From contig JADFDH010000003.1 of assembly GCA_018263005.1 (NCBI GenBank), positions 148,223 through 212,222 of the forward strand: 64,000 bases of DNA, read 5' to 3'. The position numbers and the translations under genes were made by a program. This stretch comes from Methanobacterium sp. GTDB taxonomy: Archaea; Methanobacteriota; Methanobacteria; Methanobacteriales; Methanobacteriaceae. The notes beneath the pieces are model-generated. The model saw nothing but the letters and a program-made list of their open reading frames with translations, was not told the origin of the DNA and did no database searches. Shown in pieces: positions 9,730-19,673 of the stretch. Each line of letters starts with the position of its first letter. The stretch's first letter is position 1.

Positions 9730-12700
9730 TTAGAATGGCGTTAGACTAGGGTGTTGGTCGTATAGTCCTTCACTGCCCGGTATTGAACGTGGATCGGTGC
9801 TGGGCCAGTCGCTCCAGTAGTTACCCGTGGTATCTTGGTAGAAGCTGTTCCCTGATCCGTTCTGTGCCAGTGCCTGTAATGGATTGTTATTGAAGTTATT
9901 TTGATAGATTGTGTTGTTGGTTGCTCCGTCAAGGACCATTCCAGCCCAGGTGTTCTCTTGTAGGGTGTTGTTGTTGACAGTGTTCCCGTTTGAGGTGTTT
10001 ACAAGGTATATTCCCATCTGACTACCGCTTATGGTGTTTGTTCCGTTTATATTGTTACTGTCCGCATTATCCAGTGCTATACCTGCAAAAGTATTGCCTG
10101 CGATGGTGTTTCCTCTGATGCTGTTACCATCTGCGTTTCTGAAGAGTACACCGATAACTCCATTACCTGATATGGCTGTATTCGTGTTTATCTGATTACC
10201 TGTACTGCCGTCGATGTATATCCCTGTATCCTGGTTTTCATGTATGTTATTGGCTGTTATAGTGTTAGTGTTGGAGTTGTTCACGATGTATAGTCCTTCC
10301 AGGTTACCGCTGATATTATTGGATTCGTTTATCATGTTTCCAGTGGAGTTGTCAAAGCATATTCCTACCCATGTATTGATTTGTATATTATTTCCAGAGA
10401 TGGTGTTGGTACCTGAATCACGTAGATAAACACCAATAATTCCATTACCTGAGATGGAGATGTTGCTGGTGATATAATTACCATCCGAACCACTGATAAT
10501 ACTCAAACCAATATTAGAATTACCAGTGATAGTATTCCCACTAATATTGTTACCAGTGGAAGAATTAGTCAGATTAATACCCTCCTGATTACCAGATATT
10601 ACATTGCCACCATTTATGGTGTTACCATCAGCATTATCCAATGCCACACCAGCCCAACCATTACCCTGTATGGTATTACCAGAGACGGTGTTGGTACCTG
10701 ATTCCCTGATGAGAACTCCGATCAAACCATTATAAGATATGGCAGTATTCTCGGAGATACTATTCCCGGTAGAACCATTTAATATGATTATTCCAGCATT
10801 GTAGTTGTTATGTATATTATTCCCATTTATGGTGTTTCCATTTGCATTGTTAACTAAATAGATTCCCTCCACATTGCCAGATATCTCGTTACCGCCGTTT
10901 ATGATGTTGCCTGTGGAGTTATCCACCCCTATACCTAACCAGCCATTACCTTGGATGGTATTACCCGAGATGGTATTAGTGCTTCCGTTCTGGAGGTATA
11001 ATCCTATGAAGTTACTGTTTATGGTGTTACCAGTTAAGAGGCAATTATTAGTGGTGTTTAAGTATACTCCGAAAGCATTGGTCGCTCCGGTTATGATGAA
11101 TCCCTGGATGGTTGAACCATTTCCTGTGTTGTTTATGGTAAATACTGATTGGGTAGGGTCTGCTGCCTGTACAGTTACCGTTCCCACAGGTTGTATGGTT
11201 AAGTCCTTGTTCACCAGGACATTTTCCAGGTAGGTTCCAGTAACCACTAATAAGGTGTCGCCATTTACCGTTTCCGCGTCATCTATGGCCTGCTGGATAG
11301 TGGGGAAGACCTGTTGGGACTGGGTGTTTTTCACCTTGTCCATATCCACATCCTGGTATAGGATCTGATTGTCCAACTGGGCTGATAGATGTGCTGTGCC
11401 AGCTGCATTAGCTGTTAAGTTAGCTGTGGCTAATCCGTTGCTGGTGGTTGTTATATCACTAAGTATGCCCAGATCGGTGATGAAAGTAACGGTTAATCCA
11501 TCTGGTATATGACCAGCTAATGGATCGAATGGTGTTACTGTGATTCCGTCATAGGTGTTGTTGAAGTTAGCGGTTAGATTGTTGGTGCTGCCCAGGAGCA
11601 TTGAAGGTTCAAAGGTGGTGAAGGTCATATAAAGCCATGGGGTGTAATCTACTGTGGCGCTCTGGTAGTATATGTCTGAGTGATTTAACTGGTTGATGGT
11701 GGGATTGTTGGTTCCCCACCAGTTATACTGGGCATCTGATGTTCCGCTGTTGACGTTTAAGCCATAGAGGGTGTTGTTGTAGATCCGGTTGTAGTTCACC
11801 GTGCTGGTGGAAGATACTGAATATATTCCACTGCTGGTGTTGTTGGTGATGGAATTTCCGGTTACAATATTTCCATTAGAGGTGTAGATGCTGATCCCGT
11901 TGTTGGTGTTTCCGGTGATGGTGTTACCACTGATGTTGTTGGTTGTTGAGCTTGAAAGCAGGTATAATCCGTAGCTATTACTCTGTATAATATTATTGGT
12001 TATCTGGTTGTTGCTGGATTGGCTCAGGCGCATTCCGTTGCTGGTGTTACTGGTGATCTGGTTATTATTAATAGTGTTACCATTTGATGATGAAATCAGT
12101 ACACCATGGCTGCGGTTGCCGGTGATGGTGTTACCATTGATATTGTTGGTTGTTGAACTGGAAAGCAGGTAGATTCCATAACTACTATTGTTTCCTATAT
12201 TGTTGTTGGTGATCTGGATATTGCTGGATTGGTTCAGACGTATTCCGTAGCTGGTGTTACTGGTGATCTGGTTATTATTCAGGGTATTTGTATTGGATGA
12301 GTCTAGAGATATTCCCATTTCGTTTCCGGTGATGATGTTATCATTGATTATTGTACTACCGGAGTTTAATAGATATATTCCCTGGTCTGCGTTGTTCTGT
12401 AGGGTATTAGTGTTTATAATGTTGTCTTGGGAGTTGTTTAAGCTGATCCCGTGACTTTCGTTACTGGTGATCTGGTTATTATTTATCTGGTTGTTGTTGG
12501 AGGTGTTCAGGGTTATTCCTATACTGTTTCCGGTGATGTTATTCCCAGTTATGTTATTAGCTGTTGTGTTACCCGAGTTAAGGAGGTATATTCCGTAGTT
12601 GTTGTTGTTCTGTATGGTATTAGTGGTTATGGTGTTTCCATGGGCGTTGTTTAGACTGATTCCGTAGCTGGTGTTGTCCATGATCTGGTTATTGCCGTTT

Positions 12701-15117
12701 ATCAGGTTCCCGGTGGTTGATTCCAGGGTTATTCCTATTCCGTTGGTGGATATGATGTTTCCACTGATGGTGTTGTTGGCATTTCCGGTGTTATCATGGA
12801 CGTATATTCCGGTTGTGTTGGTGTTCATGGTGTTGTTTATTATCTGGTTGCCTGTTGATTGGAATAGTTCTATGGCTATCTGGTTGTTGGTGAAGGTGTT
12901 GCCCTGTCCTGCCAGGCTTCCTCCGATGGTGGAGTTCACTGTTCCTGCTAATAATATACCTATTCCTGTGCTATTCATTGTTATACCGGTTACTGTGATG
13001 TTCTGACATTGTATAAGGGCCAGGTACCCTATATTCCAGGTGCTGTCAATATTCAGTCCATCTGCATCCATTATATACCTTATCTGGTTCCCGTTTATGG
13101 TGTTGGATGTGTCTATGTCCTGCCTGTAATCGTTTATATTATCTGAAGTTACTTCCAGGTTCATTATACCAGAGGAGCTGCTGGTTATTATATTATTTCT
13201 TAAAACACACATTGATGAGTTTATTAAACTAATTCCCCCGTTGATCAGGGTGTTGTTAGATATTGTATTGGTGGGGCTGTTTTCCATGGTTATTCCTAAG
13301 TTATTTCCGCTGAAGTTATTGTTAGATATGGTGTTATTCGATTGTAAGGAGTAGATACCATTTTCCTGGTTATTGTTGATCTGGTTGTTGGTGATCTGGT
13401 TATTATTAGATGAAAACAAGCTGATTCCGTTGTTCTGGTTGCTGCTTATGGTGTTTCCGGAGATGATGTTGTTGGGGGATGTCTGTGCCTCTATTCCATT
13501 CCAGTTGTCTATGATGTTATTTCCCATAATGGTGTTGTTCTGGGTATTGTTCAGTAATATGCCTGCAGAACTGGTTGATCCGGTTATTTCAAAACCATGT
13601 ACGGTTGATCCATTACCAGCGGTGGTTATGGTTATAACTGGACTGGCGGGGTTCAGATCACCGCTTATTGTTACGTCACCATCAGCTATTAGTGTTATTC
13701 TCTTATTGATGGTGATGGTTTCATGATAGGTGTAGGCTGATCCGTTATTATCATATACGGTTATGATATCTCCATCTGATGCTTCGTTTATGGCGGTTTG
13801 TATGCTCTCTCCGGGGTGCACTCCACCCACCGCTATTTCATGGACGAATACATCTGTGCTGTTGTTAGTGTCATTAGCTACTAAATTGGTAGCATCTGAG
13901 GAGAATGATGTGTATTGTCCGCTGCTGCTGATTAAGGGTATGTTGCTCCATTGGTTTGATTGGTCACCGCTGGTTGCTACACTTATCCTGATGGTTGTTC
14001 CTGCTGAGAGATTATGTATGAATATATCGGCCACTCCATTGGTATCACCCACCACCAGGTTGGATGCGTTTGATGCGAAGGCCACGTATCTTCCGTTTCC
14101 ATTTATGGAAGAATTTGCGCTGGCATTGTTTGCCTGTGCGCCGCCGGTAGCCACACTGACCCGGATGGTGTTCCCAGTGGTCTGATCATGGACGAATACA
14201 TCAGACACCCCATTGGTATCATCGGATACAAGGTTACTGGCATAGGATGTGAATGCCACATATCGCCCGTCAGCACTTACAGATGGGATGATACTGGCGT
14301 CATTACCTTGGGTTCCACTGGAGGATATACTGACCCGGATGGTTGTTCCGGTGGTGTTATCATGGACGAATACATCGGACATGTCATTGGTATCATCGGA
14401 TACTAAATTGGTCGCCTCCGAGGTAAAGGCCACATATCGTCCGTCAGAACTTATGCTAGCATCGCTACTGGCGTTGTTAGCCTGAGTTCCGCTGGTGGAT
14501 ACGCTGACCCGGATGGTTGTTCCGGTTATCAGGTCATGGACGAATATATCAGCCACTCCATTGGTATCATCCACCACCAGGTTGGTTGCCTCTGATGTGA
14601 AGGCCACGTATCGCCCATCAGCAGATATGGACGGATTATAACTGGTTCCGTCGGCCTGAGTCCCTGATGAGGAGACGCTTACCCGTATGGTACTTCCTGT
14701 GATCTGGTCATGGACGAATATATCAGCCACTCCATTGGTATCATCGGATACTAGATTGGTGGCATCTGATTCGAAGGCTACATACTGTCCATCACCTGAT
14801 ATGGATGGATTATAACTGGCATCATTGGCCTGCGTCCCAGTTGAAGACACGCTTACCCTGGTGGTGCCTGTACTGTCCTGTACGAATATGTCCGAGACAC
14901 CGTTGGTATCACTGGGCACTAAGTTGGTGGCTATTGATTCAAATGCCACAGAAGCCCCGTCGTCACTGATATCAGAATAATCACTGTTACTGTTTCCCTG
15001 TGTACCGTCGGTGGCGACGCTGACTCGGGTGGTGTCATCTTCAGCTGCAAATGCAGTGCCAGATAATGCTAAAGCAAGAATTAACGTGAAAGTTAGTATT
15101 ATTAAATATTTATGCAT
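9730..15117 (-). CDS. Giant secreted propeller adhesin with two beta-helices and an Ig-like linker
   Basis: A 1795-residue secreted protein. ATG start behind a strong AGGAGGGG site; signal peptide ending near residue 25 (SGTAFA). Residues about 27-410 hold blade repeats of the type GRYVAFTSEATNLV, DDTNGVADIFVHD, TIRVSV, a TolB/PD40-like propeller. A first long beta-helix follows (about 420-1120), closing with the motif NWWGTNNP. About 1130-1250 is an invasin-type Ig-like domain (DGLTVTFITDLGIL, NGLATANLTANAAGTA) of the kind common in methanogen adhesins. From about 1260 the standard stalk and tail follow (HPSLTPF). It is the only one of the eight stalk genes here with two helices joined by an Ig-like domain, and may have arisen by fusing a NWWGTN-type adhesin to a stalk. 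Likely role: long cell-surface adhesin. Confidence 0.9.
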   Translation of the reverse strand: MHKYLIILTFTLILALALSGTAFAAEDDTTRVSVATDGTQGNSNSDYSDISDDGASVAFESIATNLVPSDTNGVSDIFVQDSTGTTRVSVSSTGTQANDASYNPSISGDGQYVAFESDATNLVSDDTNGVADIFVHDQITGSTIRVSVSSSGTQADGTSYNPSISADGRYVAFTSEATNLVVDDTNGVADIFVHDLITGTTIRVSVSTSGTQANNASSDASISSDGRYVAFTSEATNLVSDDTNDMSDVFVHDNTTGTTIRVSISSSGTQGNDASIIPSVSADGRYVAFTSYASNLVSDDTNGVSDVFVHDQTTGNTIRVSVATGGAQANNASANSSINGNGRYVAFASNASNLVVGDTNGVADIFIHNLSAGTTIRISVATSGDQSNQWSNIPLISSSGQYTSFSSDATNLVANDTNNSTDVFVHEIAVGGVHPGESIQTAINEASDGDIITVYDNNGSAYTYHETITINKRITLIADGDVTISGDLNPASPVITITTAGNGSTVHGFEITGSTSSAGILLNNTQNNTIMGNNIIDNWNGIEAQTSPNNIISGNTISSNQNNGISLFSSNNNQITNNQINNNQENGIYSLQSNNTISNNNFSGNNLGITMENSPTNTISNNTLINGGISLINSSMCVLRNNIITSSSSGIMNLEVTSDNINDYRQDIDTSNTINGNQIRYIMDADGLNIDSTWNIGYLALIQCQNITVTGITMNSTGIGILLAGTVNSTIGGSLAGQGNTFTNNQIAIELFQSTGNQIINNTMNTNTTGIYVHDNTGNANNTISGNIISTNGIGITLESTTGNLINGNNQIMDNTSYGISLNNAHGNTITTNTIQNNNNYGIYLLNSGNTTANNITGNNITGNSIGITLNTSNNNQINNNQITSNESHGISLNNSQDNIINTNTLQNNADQGIYLLNSGSTIINDNIITGNEMGISLDSSNTNTLNNNQITSNTSYGIRLNQSSNIQITNNNIGNNSSYGIYLLSSSTTNNINGNTITGNRSHGVLISSSNGNTINNNQITSNTSNGMRLSQSSNNQITNNIIQSNSYGLYLLSSSTTNNISGNTITGNTNNGISIYTSNGNIVTGNSITNNTSSGIYSVSSTSTVNYNRIYNNTLYGLNVNSGTSDAQYNWWGTNNPTINQLNHSDIYYQSATVDYTPWLYMTFTTFEPSMLLGSTNNLTANFNNTYDGITVTPFDPLAGHIPDGLTVTFITDLGILSDITTTSNGLATANLTANAAGTAHLSAQLDNQILYQDVDMDKVKNTQSQQVFPTIQQAIDDAETVNGDTLLVVTGTYLENVLVNKDLTIQPVGTVTVQAADPTQSVFTINNTGNGSTIQGFIITGATNAFGVYLNTTNNCLLTGNTINSNFIGLYLQNGSTNTISGNTIQGNGWLGIGVDNSTGNIINGGNEISGNVEGIYLVNNANGNTINGNNIHNNYNAGIIILNGSTGNSISENTAISYNGLIGVLIRESGTNTVSGNTIQGNGWAGVALDNADGNTINGGNVISGNQEGINLTNSSTGNNISGNTITGNSNIGLSIISGSDGNYITSNISISGNGIIGVYLRDSGTNTISGNNIQINTWVGICFDNSTGNMINESNNISGNLEGLYIVNNSNTNTITANNIHENQDTGIYIDGSTGNQINTNTAISGNGVIGVLFRNADGNSIRGNTIAGNTFAGIALDNADSNNINGTNTISGSQMGIYLVNTSNGNTVNNNTLQENTWAGMVLDGATNNTIYQNNFNNNPLQALAQNGSGNSFYQDTTGNYWSDWPSTDPRSIPGSEGLYDQHPSLTPF

Positions 15118-15456
15118 TTTTCCCCTCCTTTTTATTCGTTGTTTTAAAATTCATAATTAAACTTAAGATATTGGAATAAATAAATTTTTATTTAAGAGAA
15201 ATTTAAATCGTATAATATATTAGAATTTTTTTTGACATATTATTATGCCTTAAATTTAAAATTAAATTCATGATCAGAACATTTATTAAATAATATATTT
15301 CCAAAGAGAAAAACCATTAAAAATAAAATCAACATGAAAAATATTTAAACTAATTCAATAGATTAATATAAGAAATTGGATTGTTAGTATTTAATATGAA
15401 TATAAGATATAGCTAATTAGTAGCTAGTATAAAAATATAATTTGGGGGAGTATTCA
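15118..15456. promoter_or_regulatory. Divergent intergenic region between adhesin array and glycan locus
   Basis: About 340 very AT-rich bases between the minus-strand adhesin gene and the plus-strand glycan genes. It must carry both promoters. A TATA-like stretch at about 15401-15411 sits some 50 bases before the first glycosyltransferase. A second at 15428-15437 is probably too close to the start codon. I see no coding remnant. Confidence 0.35.
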
Positions 15457-16620
15457 TTGGGTATGGAAAACACTTCTGACAATAAATCCACAGTCGCCAT
15501 AATCGGTAGTCGAGGAATACCCAATTTTTATGGTGGATTTGAAGCTTTCGCTGAAAATCTCAGCATCGAATTAGTGAAAAGAAACATCCCAGTATATGTC
15601 AGTTGTGAAAATTTAAATGGTAAAACGCATATTCAAGAGTATGAAGGTGTTGAAATCTTCTACTTCCCCCTTAAACCTCCGGGTAATGCTTTTTTAAGGA
15701 TGGTCTATGAATTCCTGTATGATGGTTACTCCCTAATCTGGGCCAGCAGAAGATCAGATAATATTTATATGCTAGGATACAGTGCCGCTATCTTCTTTTT
15801 CATTCCTAAAATATTCGGTAAAAAATTATTCGTCAACCCGGGTGGGCTGGAATGGAAGAGAGATAAATTCAACACCCTAGTGAAGTCCCTGCTAAAATTC
15901 AGTGAAAGATTAATGACCAGCTGGGCCTCGGTGATAATCACCGATTCACACCAAATGAAAAGATACTTAGATTCCTCTTATAATACCGATTGTATCTATA
16001 TCCCCTACGGTGTCCAGGAACCCGCAGATACAGAATGGGAGGAAAAAAAATTACCAACCATTATTAAGAAGGGGTTATCCCCCGATAATTACTGGCTGGT
16101 GGTCGCCCGTTTAGAACCGGAAAATAATATTCACACCATACTAAAAGCTTACCAGCAGAGCAGATCCCGAAAACCACTACTTATTGTGGGTAATTACTCC
16201 TCACCATCATATAAGAAAAAAATAGAAGACACACTGGAAAAAACACCAGCTGATAAGAAGATACTGCTTATTGGGGGTGTTTATGATAAAAAACTGTTGG
16301 ATATGCTCCGGCAGAACTGTTTCGTCTACCTGCACGGTCACAGTGTAGGAGGCACCAACCCCTCCCTCCTGGAGTCCATGATAATGAAGAACATGATCCT
16401 GGCCCATGATAACCCGTTCAACCGGGAAGTCAGCGCAGATTCCGCCATCTACTTTAAAGATAGTAAAGAATTAACTGACAAGATGGAAATGATCGAGAAC
16501 AACAACCCCTCCATCTTTAAAATGAAAGAAATAGCCTATAATGAGGTTAGAAATAGATATTCCTGGGATAGAGTATTTGAGAGTTATGAATCCCTTTTTG
16601 ACAAGGAGAGAAATGAGTAA
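15457..16620 (+). CDS. DUF1972-type family 4 glycosyltransferase
   Basis: Cytoplasmic glycosyltransferase of the GT4 superfamily, GT-B fold. The N-terminus VAIIGSRGIPNFYGGFEAFAE is the signature of the DUF1972 group, which contains rhamnosyltransferase-like enzymes of polysaccharide synthesis. The C-terminal half has the nucleotide-sugar end of GT4 enzymes (VVARLEPENN, GGTNPSLLESM). Length, about 390 residues, is normal. I chose the TTG at 15457 because GGGGGAG (15444-15450) lies six bases upstream; the ATG at 15463 is the alternative, and the TTG at 15442 would place the ribosome binding site inside the gene. It is the first gene of the glycan locus but is separated from the next by about 205 bases with T-runs, so it may be its own transcription unit. 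Sugar specificity cannot be read. Confidence 0.9.
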   Translation: MGMENTSDNKSTVAIIGSRGIPNFYGGFEAFAENLSIELVKRNIPVYVSCENLNGKTHIQEYEGVEIFYFPLKPPGNAFLRMVYEFLYDGYSLIWASRRSDNIYMLGYSAAIFFFIPKIFGKKLFVNPGGLEWKRDKFNTLVKSLLKFSERLMTSWASVIITDSHQMKRYLDSSYNTDCIYIPYGVQEPADTEWEEKKLPTIIKKGLSPDNYWLVVARLEPENNIHTILKAYQQSRSRKPLLIVGNYSSPSYKKKIEDTLEKTPADKKILLIGGVYDKKLLDMLRQNCFVYLHGHSVGGTNPSLLESMIMKNMILAHDNPFNREVSADSAIYFKDSKELTDKMEMIENNNPSIFKMKEIAYNEVRNRYSWDRVFESYESLFDKERNE

Positions 16621-16825
16621 TTATTCATTTTTTTATAATGATACTTAATACACCATATCAATTTAAAAGAAACACTATTCTATTAAAAATTCAACCCACA
16701 CCTAAAGCTAACTTAAGAAAATATCAGAAAGTCTATTAAAGTGAAAATTTTAAATTTTTTTTTTAAGAAATTTACCATAGTCCCCTAAATTTAAAGTATT
16801 AACTGTGAAAAAAGTGACTTTTCAA

Positions 16826-17938
16826 ATGAACGTGCTCATAGTAAATTATTCTGAAACCACATCCCCCGGAGGGATTAATAAAACTATAGGAGAAACTGCT
16901 AAAAATTTAGTTAAAAGAAATCATAGAGTCACCGTGATTCAGAATAATCCTTTAAATCTTCCCCATGAAGAATTAATAGATGATTATAAAATTATCAGAA
17001 TAAATTCTCTTTTAGGGAAGTATTTATATGATTTCAGTTTTAGGATTTATTATTACCTTAAAAACCATTTTAACGAATTAAACCCAGACATTATCCATAT
17101 CCATGGTTATCACAGCCTATTTTCTTTAATAGTATTTTTTAATCTGAAAAATTTACATCCCGAAATACCCATAGTCTTCTCAGCCCATCTGGACATTGTG
17201 AGAAGCACATTTGCCGGTAAATATCTATGGAACATCTATAACTGGCTGGGTGGATATATTTTCCAGAAATGTTCCCATATTGTTGCTTTTTCTGATTACG
17301 AAGCATCAGAAATTGTAAAGAGGTTCCATGTTGATCCAGATAAGATATCCATCATTCCCCATGGTGTGGATACTATAAATCCCATCCAAAAATCTAAAGA
17401 AAAGAAGATTAAATTAGTTTATTATGGATATTTAATCAAACGAAAAGGTGTCGATTATATATTGAATAGTTTAAATACTTTAATATATGATTTAGATGAA
17501 AAAAATGTAGAATTAACCATAATTGGGGAAGGTCCGGAGTTAAAAAATCTGTTAAAATTAGCCGGGGATCTGAATTTAGAAGATTATATCATCTGGAAAC
17601 CATTTTTATCCAAGAAAAGTCTCATAAAAGAAATTAAGAAGGGAGAAATATATCTATTACTTTCTAATTCTGAAGCATATGGAATTTCTGTTGCAGAAAA
17701 TTTATCATCAGGAAATCCATCTATAGTGACGAAAAGAACTGCATTAAAAGAATTTTTAGACGAACCAGGATGTTTCGGAGTTGATTACCCGCCAGATCCG
17801 GGAGAAGTGGCTGATTTAATCATTAAAATACACCAAAGTAATGTGCAGGTGGGGCCGTTCAGTGAGAAAATAAGAACCTGGCAGGATGTTACTTCTGACT
17901 ATGAAAAATTGTATAAGGAAATATTAGAAAGTAACTAA
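16826..17938 (+). CDS. Family 4 glycosyltransferase
   Basis: Cytoplasmic GT-B glycosyltransferase of about 370 residues. The N-terminal domain shows the GT4 glycine loop (NYSETTSPGGINKTIGE) and HIHGYHS; the C-terminal domain shows SIIPHGVDT, YYGYLIKRKGVDYIL, LTIIGEGPE and the acceptor-side motif NSEAYGISVAENLSSGNP with the conserved E-x7-E spacing. The start was placed at the ATG at 16826, with GTGA about eight bases upstream; the GTG at 16805 has no ribosome binding site. The downstream dehydratase follows after 21 bases, so the two are probably co-transcribed. It probably adds one sugar to a lipid-linked glycan; donor and acceptor are unknown. Confidence 0.9.
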   Translation: MNVLIVNYSETTSPGGINKTIGETAKNLVKRNHRVTVIQNNPLNLPHEELIDDYKIIRINSLLGKYLYDFSFRIYYYLKNHFNELNPDIIHIHGYHSLFSLIVFFNLKNLHPEIPIVFSAHLDIVRSTFAGKYLWNIYNWLGGYIFQKCSHIVAFSDYEASEIVKRFHVDPDKISIIPHGVDTINPIQKSKEKKIKLVYYGYLIKRKGVDYILNSLNTLIYDLDEKNVELTIIGEGPELKNLLKLAGDLNLEDYIIWKPFLSKKSLIKEIKKGEIYLLLSNSEAYGISVAENLSSGNPSIVTKRTALKEFLDEPGCFGVDYPPDPGEVADLIIKIHQSNVQVGPFSEKIRTWQDVTSDYEKLYKEILESN

Positions 17939-17947
17939 ATAAGAATA

Positions 17948-17962
17948 GGAGAGGATAATATT
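17948..17962 (+). promoter_or_regulatory. Shine-Dalgarno and ATT start of the LegB-like gene
   Basis: GGAGAGG at 17948-17954 is followed after five bases by an in-frame ATT at 17960. No ATG, GTG or TTG lies in this frame between the previous gene's stop and the GTG at 17981. The ATT start restores the N-W-K residues that usually begin this enzyme family. Confidence 0.5.
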
Positions 17963-18949
17963 AACTGGAAAGAAAAATCAGTGTTCATAACCGGTGCTGG
18001 TGGTTTCATAGGAAGCCATTTGACCGATCGCCTTATTGAGTTAGGTGCGGATCTAAAATTATTCGTAAAATATAACTCCAGAAATGATTGGGGTATGCTG
18101 GAGTTTCTATCACCAGAGAAAATGAAAAATACAGAGGTTATAAGTGGCGATTTAAAGGATCCGGATACTATCCGTCAGGAAACTAAGGATGTGGATATTA
18201 TTCTCCATCTGGGATCCTTGATCAGCATCCCCTACTCCTATTTACATCCCCGAGAGACTGTTGAGACCAATATTATGGGAACACTTAATGTTCTAAACGC
18301 TGCCCTGGAAAACGGAATTGAAAAAGTAGTTCACACCTCAACCAGTGAAGTATATGGCACAGCGAAGTACGTTCCCATAGATGAAGATCATCCCCTCCAA
18401 GGACAATCACCATATTCAGCCAGTAAAATCAGCGCAGATAAAATCGCCGAGAGCTACTACCTATCCTTTGATGTTCCCATAGCCACCATCCGGCCTTTCA
18501 ATACTTACGGTCCCAGGCAATCCTTAAGAGCGGTTATTCCCACCATCATCTCCCAGGCCCTGACTAAAGAAAGAATTTTTTTAGGTTCCTTACATCCCAC
18601 CCGGGACTATACCTACGTAAAAGACACCGTAGAAGCCTATGTGAAAGTAACAGAATCAGAACAATCCATCGGGGAAGTATTTAATATTGGCTCTAATTTT
18701 GAAATTTCAATAGGTGATCTGACCCGGAAAATATTATCATTAATCGATAGAGATGTGACTATTGAATATGACCAATCCCGGATAAGACCGCAGGACAGTG
18801 AAGTGGAAAGATTATGGTGTGATAACAGTAAGGCGAAGGAAATGTTAAACTGGTCCTCTGCCACGTCCCTGGAAGAAGGTCTGATGGAGACGATAAAATG
18901 GATAGGGGAAAATCCGGATTTACATAAAGCTGAGATTTACCACAGGTGA
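17960..18949 (+). CDS. LegB-like NAD-dependent nucleotide-sugar 4,6-dehydratase
   Basis: Extended SDR enzyme of about 330 residues, cytoplasmic, expected to make an NDP-4-keto-6-deoxy-hexose. Visible are the NAD-binding GAGGFIGSH, the catalytic YSASK, TSTSEVYGTA, RPFNTYGPRQS and, near the C-terminus, SEVERLWCDNSKAKE. That combination, with the early YNSRNDWG, matches the LegB group, which acts on activated GlcNAc in legionaminic-acid type pathways. The start is probably the ATT at 17960; the GTG at 17981 is the conventional alternative and would begin directly in the first strand. The following gene, seven bases downstream, encodes a sugar nucleotidyltransferase that could supply its substrate. 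No NeuB-type synthase is visible in the window, so a nonulosonic acid end product is not shown. Confidence 0.85.
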   Translation: MNWKEKSVFITGAGGFIGSHLTDRLIELGADLKLFVKYNSRNDWGMLEFLSPEKMKNTEVISGDLKDPDTIRQETKDVDIILHLGSLISIPYSYLHPRETVETNIMGTLNVLNAALENGIEKVVHTSTSEVYGTAKYVPIDEDHPLQGQSPYSASKISADKIAESYYLSFDVPIATIRPFNTYGPRQSLRAVIPTIISQALTKERIFLGSLHPTRDYTYVKDTVEAYVKVTESEQSIGEVFNIGSNFEISIGDLTRKILSLIDRDVTIEYDQSRIRPQDSEVERLWCDNSKAKEMLNWSSATSLEEGLMETIKWIGENPDLHKAEIYHR

Positions 18950-18955
18950 TGAATA

Positions 18956-19663
18956 ATGAAAGCATTGATTCTGGCCGGAGGAAAGGGAAGAAGGTTGATG
19001 CCTTATACAACAACCATTCCCAAACCACTAATGCCCATAGGAAACCATGCCATACTGGAAATTGTTGTTAGACAATTGAAAATGAAGGGATTTGAGGAGA
19101 TCATAATGGCCACCGGACACTTAGGCGAGCTTATAATGGCATTTTTTAATGAAGGCCAAAAGTTCGGAGTGAACATAAAATACACCAAAGAATCCCAACC
19201 CCTGGGAACAGCCGGACCCTTAGCATTAATCAAAGATGATATAGATGATTCTTTCTTAGTTATGAACGGGGATATACTGACCACCATTGATTATTCCAAA
19301 TTAATGAAATATCATAAAGAGAAAAAAGGCATAGCCACCGTGGCATTAAAAAGAAGAGAAGTAAATATAGATTTTGGTGTGACTGAGATTAATTCTGATG
19401 AAGAAATCGTGAAATACATAGAAAAACCCACAAATAATTACTTGGTAAGTATGGGTGTGTATGTGTTTGAAAAACGGATTTTTGAATATATAAAACCTGA
19501 TGAATATTTAGATTTTCCTGATCTGGTTGGTAAACTGATAAATAACCATGAAAAGATTAATGGTTATATTTTTGATGGCTATTGGCTGGACATAGGCCGG
19601 CATGATGATTATGAAAGGGCCAATAAGGAGATCGGGAACATCTATGATGAACTGTTTAAATGA
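18956..19663 (+). CDS. Sugar-1-phosphate nucleotidyltransferase
   Basis: A 235-residue cytoplasmic enzyme of the NTP_transferase family that activates a sugar-1-phosphate with an NTP. The signature is complete: ALILAGGKGRRLMPYTTTIPKPLMPIGN (start of the domain), GTAGPLALI, MNGDILTT with the metal-binding Asp, IEKP and YWLDIGRHDDYERAN. It lacks the C-terminal left-handed helix of GlmU-type enzymes, so it transfers a nucleotide only. GGTGATG four bases upstream overlaps the end of the dehydratase gene, which indicates coupling. Base and sugar specificity cannot be told; given its neighbour, a hexosamine- or hexose-1-phosphate is plausible. Confidence 0.9.
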   Translation: MKALILAGGKGRRLMPYTTTIPKPLMPIGNHAILEIVVRQLKMKGFEEIIMATGHLGELIMAFFNEGQKFGVNIKYTKESQPLGTAGPLALIKDDIDDSFLVMNGDILTTIDYSKLMKYHKEKKGIATVALKRREVNIDFGVTEINSDEEIVKYIEKPTNNYLVSMGVYVFEKRIFEYIKPDEYLDFPDLVGKLINNHEKINGYIFDGYWLDIGRHDDYERANKEIGNIYDELFK

Positions 19664-19673
19664 GTAATAAAAA

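Noticed and set aside
9098..14485. Many long open frames on the plus strand opposite the adhesin genes
   Set aside because: They are shadows of repeat-coding DNA: their repeats mirror the beta-helix and propeller repeats, and they lack ribosome binding sites and family motifs.
10000..15000. CRISPR-like spacing of repeated short sequences
   Set aside because: The repeats code for beta-helix rungs, vary in sequence and continue in one open frame; there are no constant repeats with unique spacers and no cas genes.
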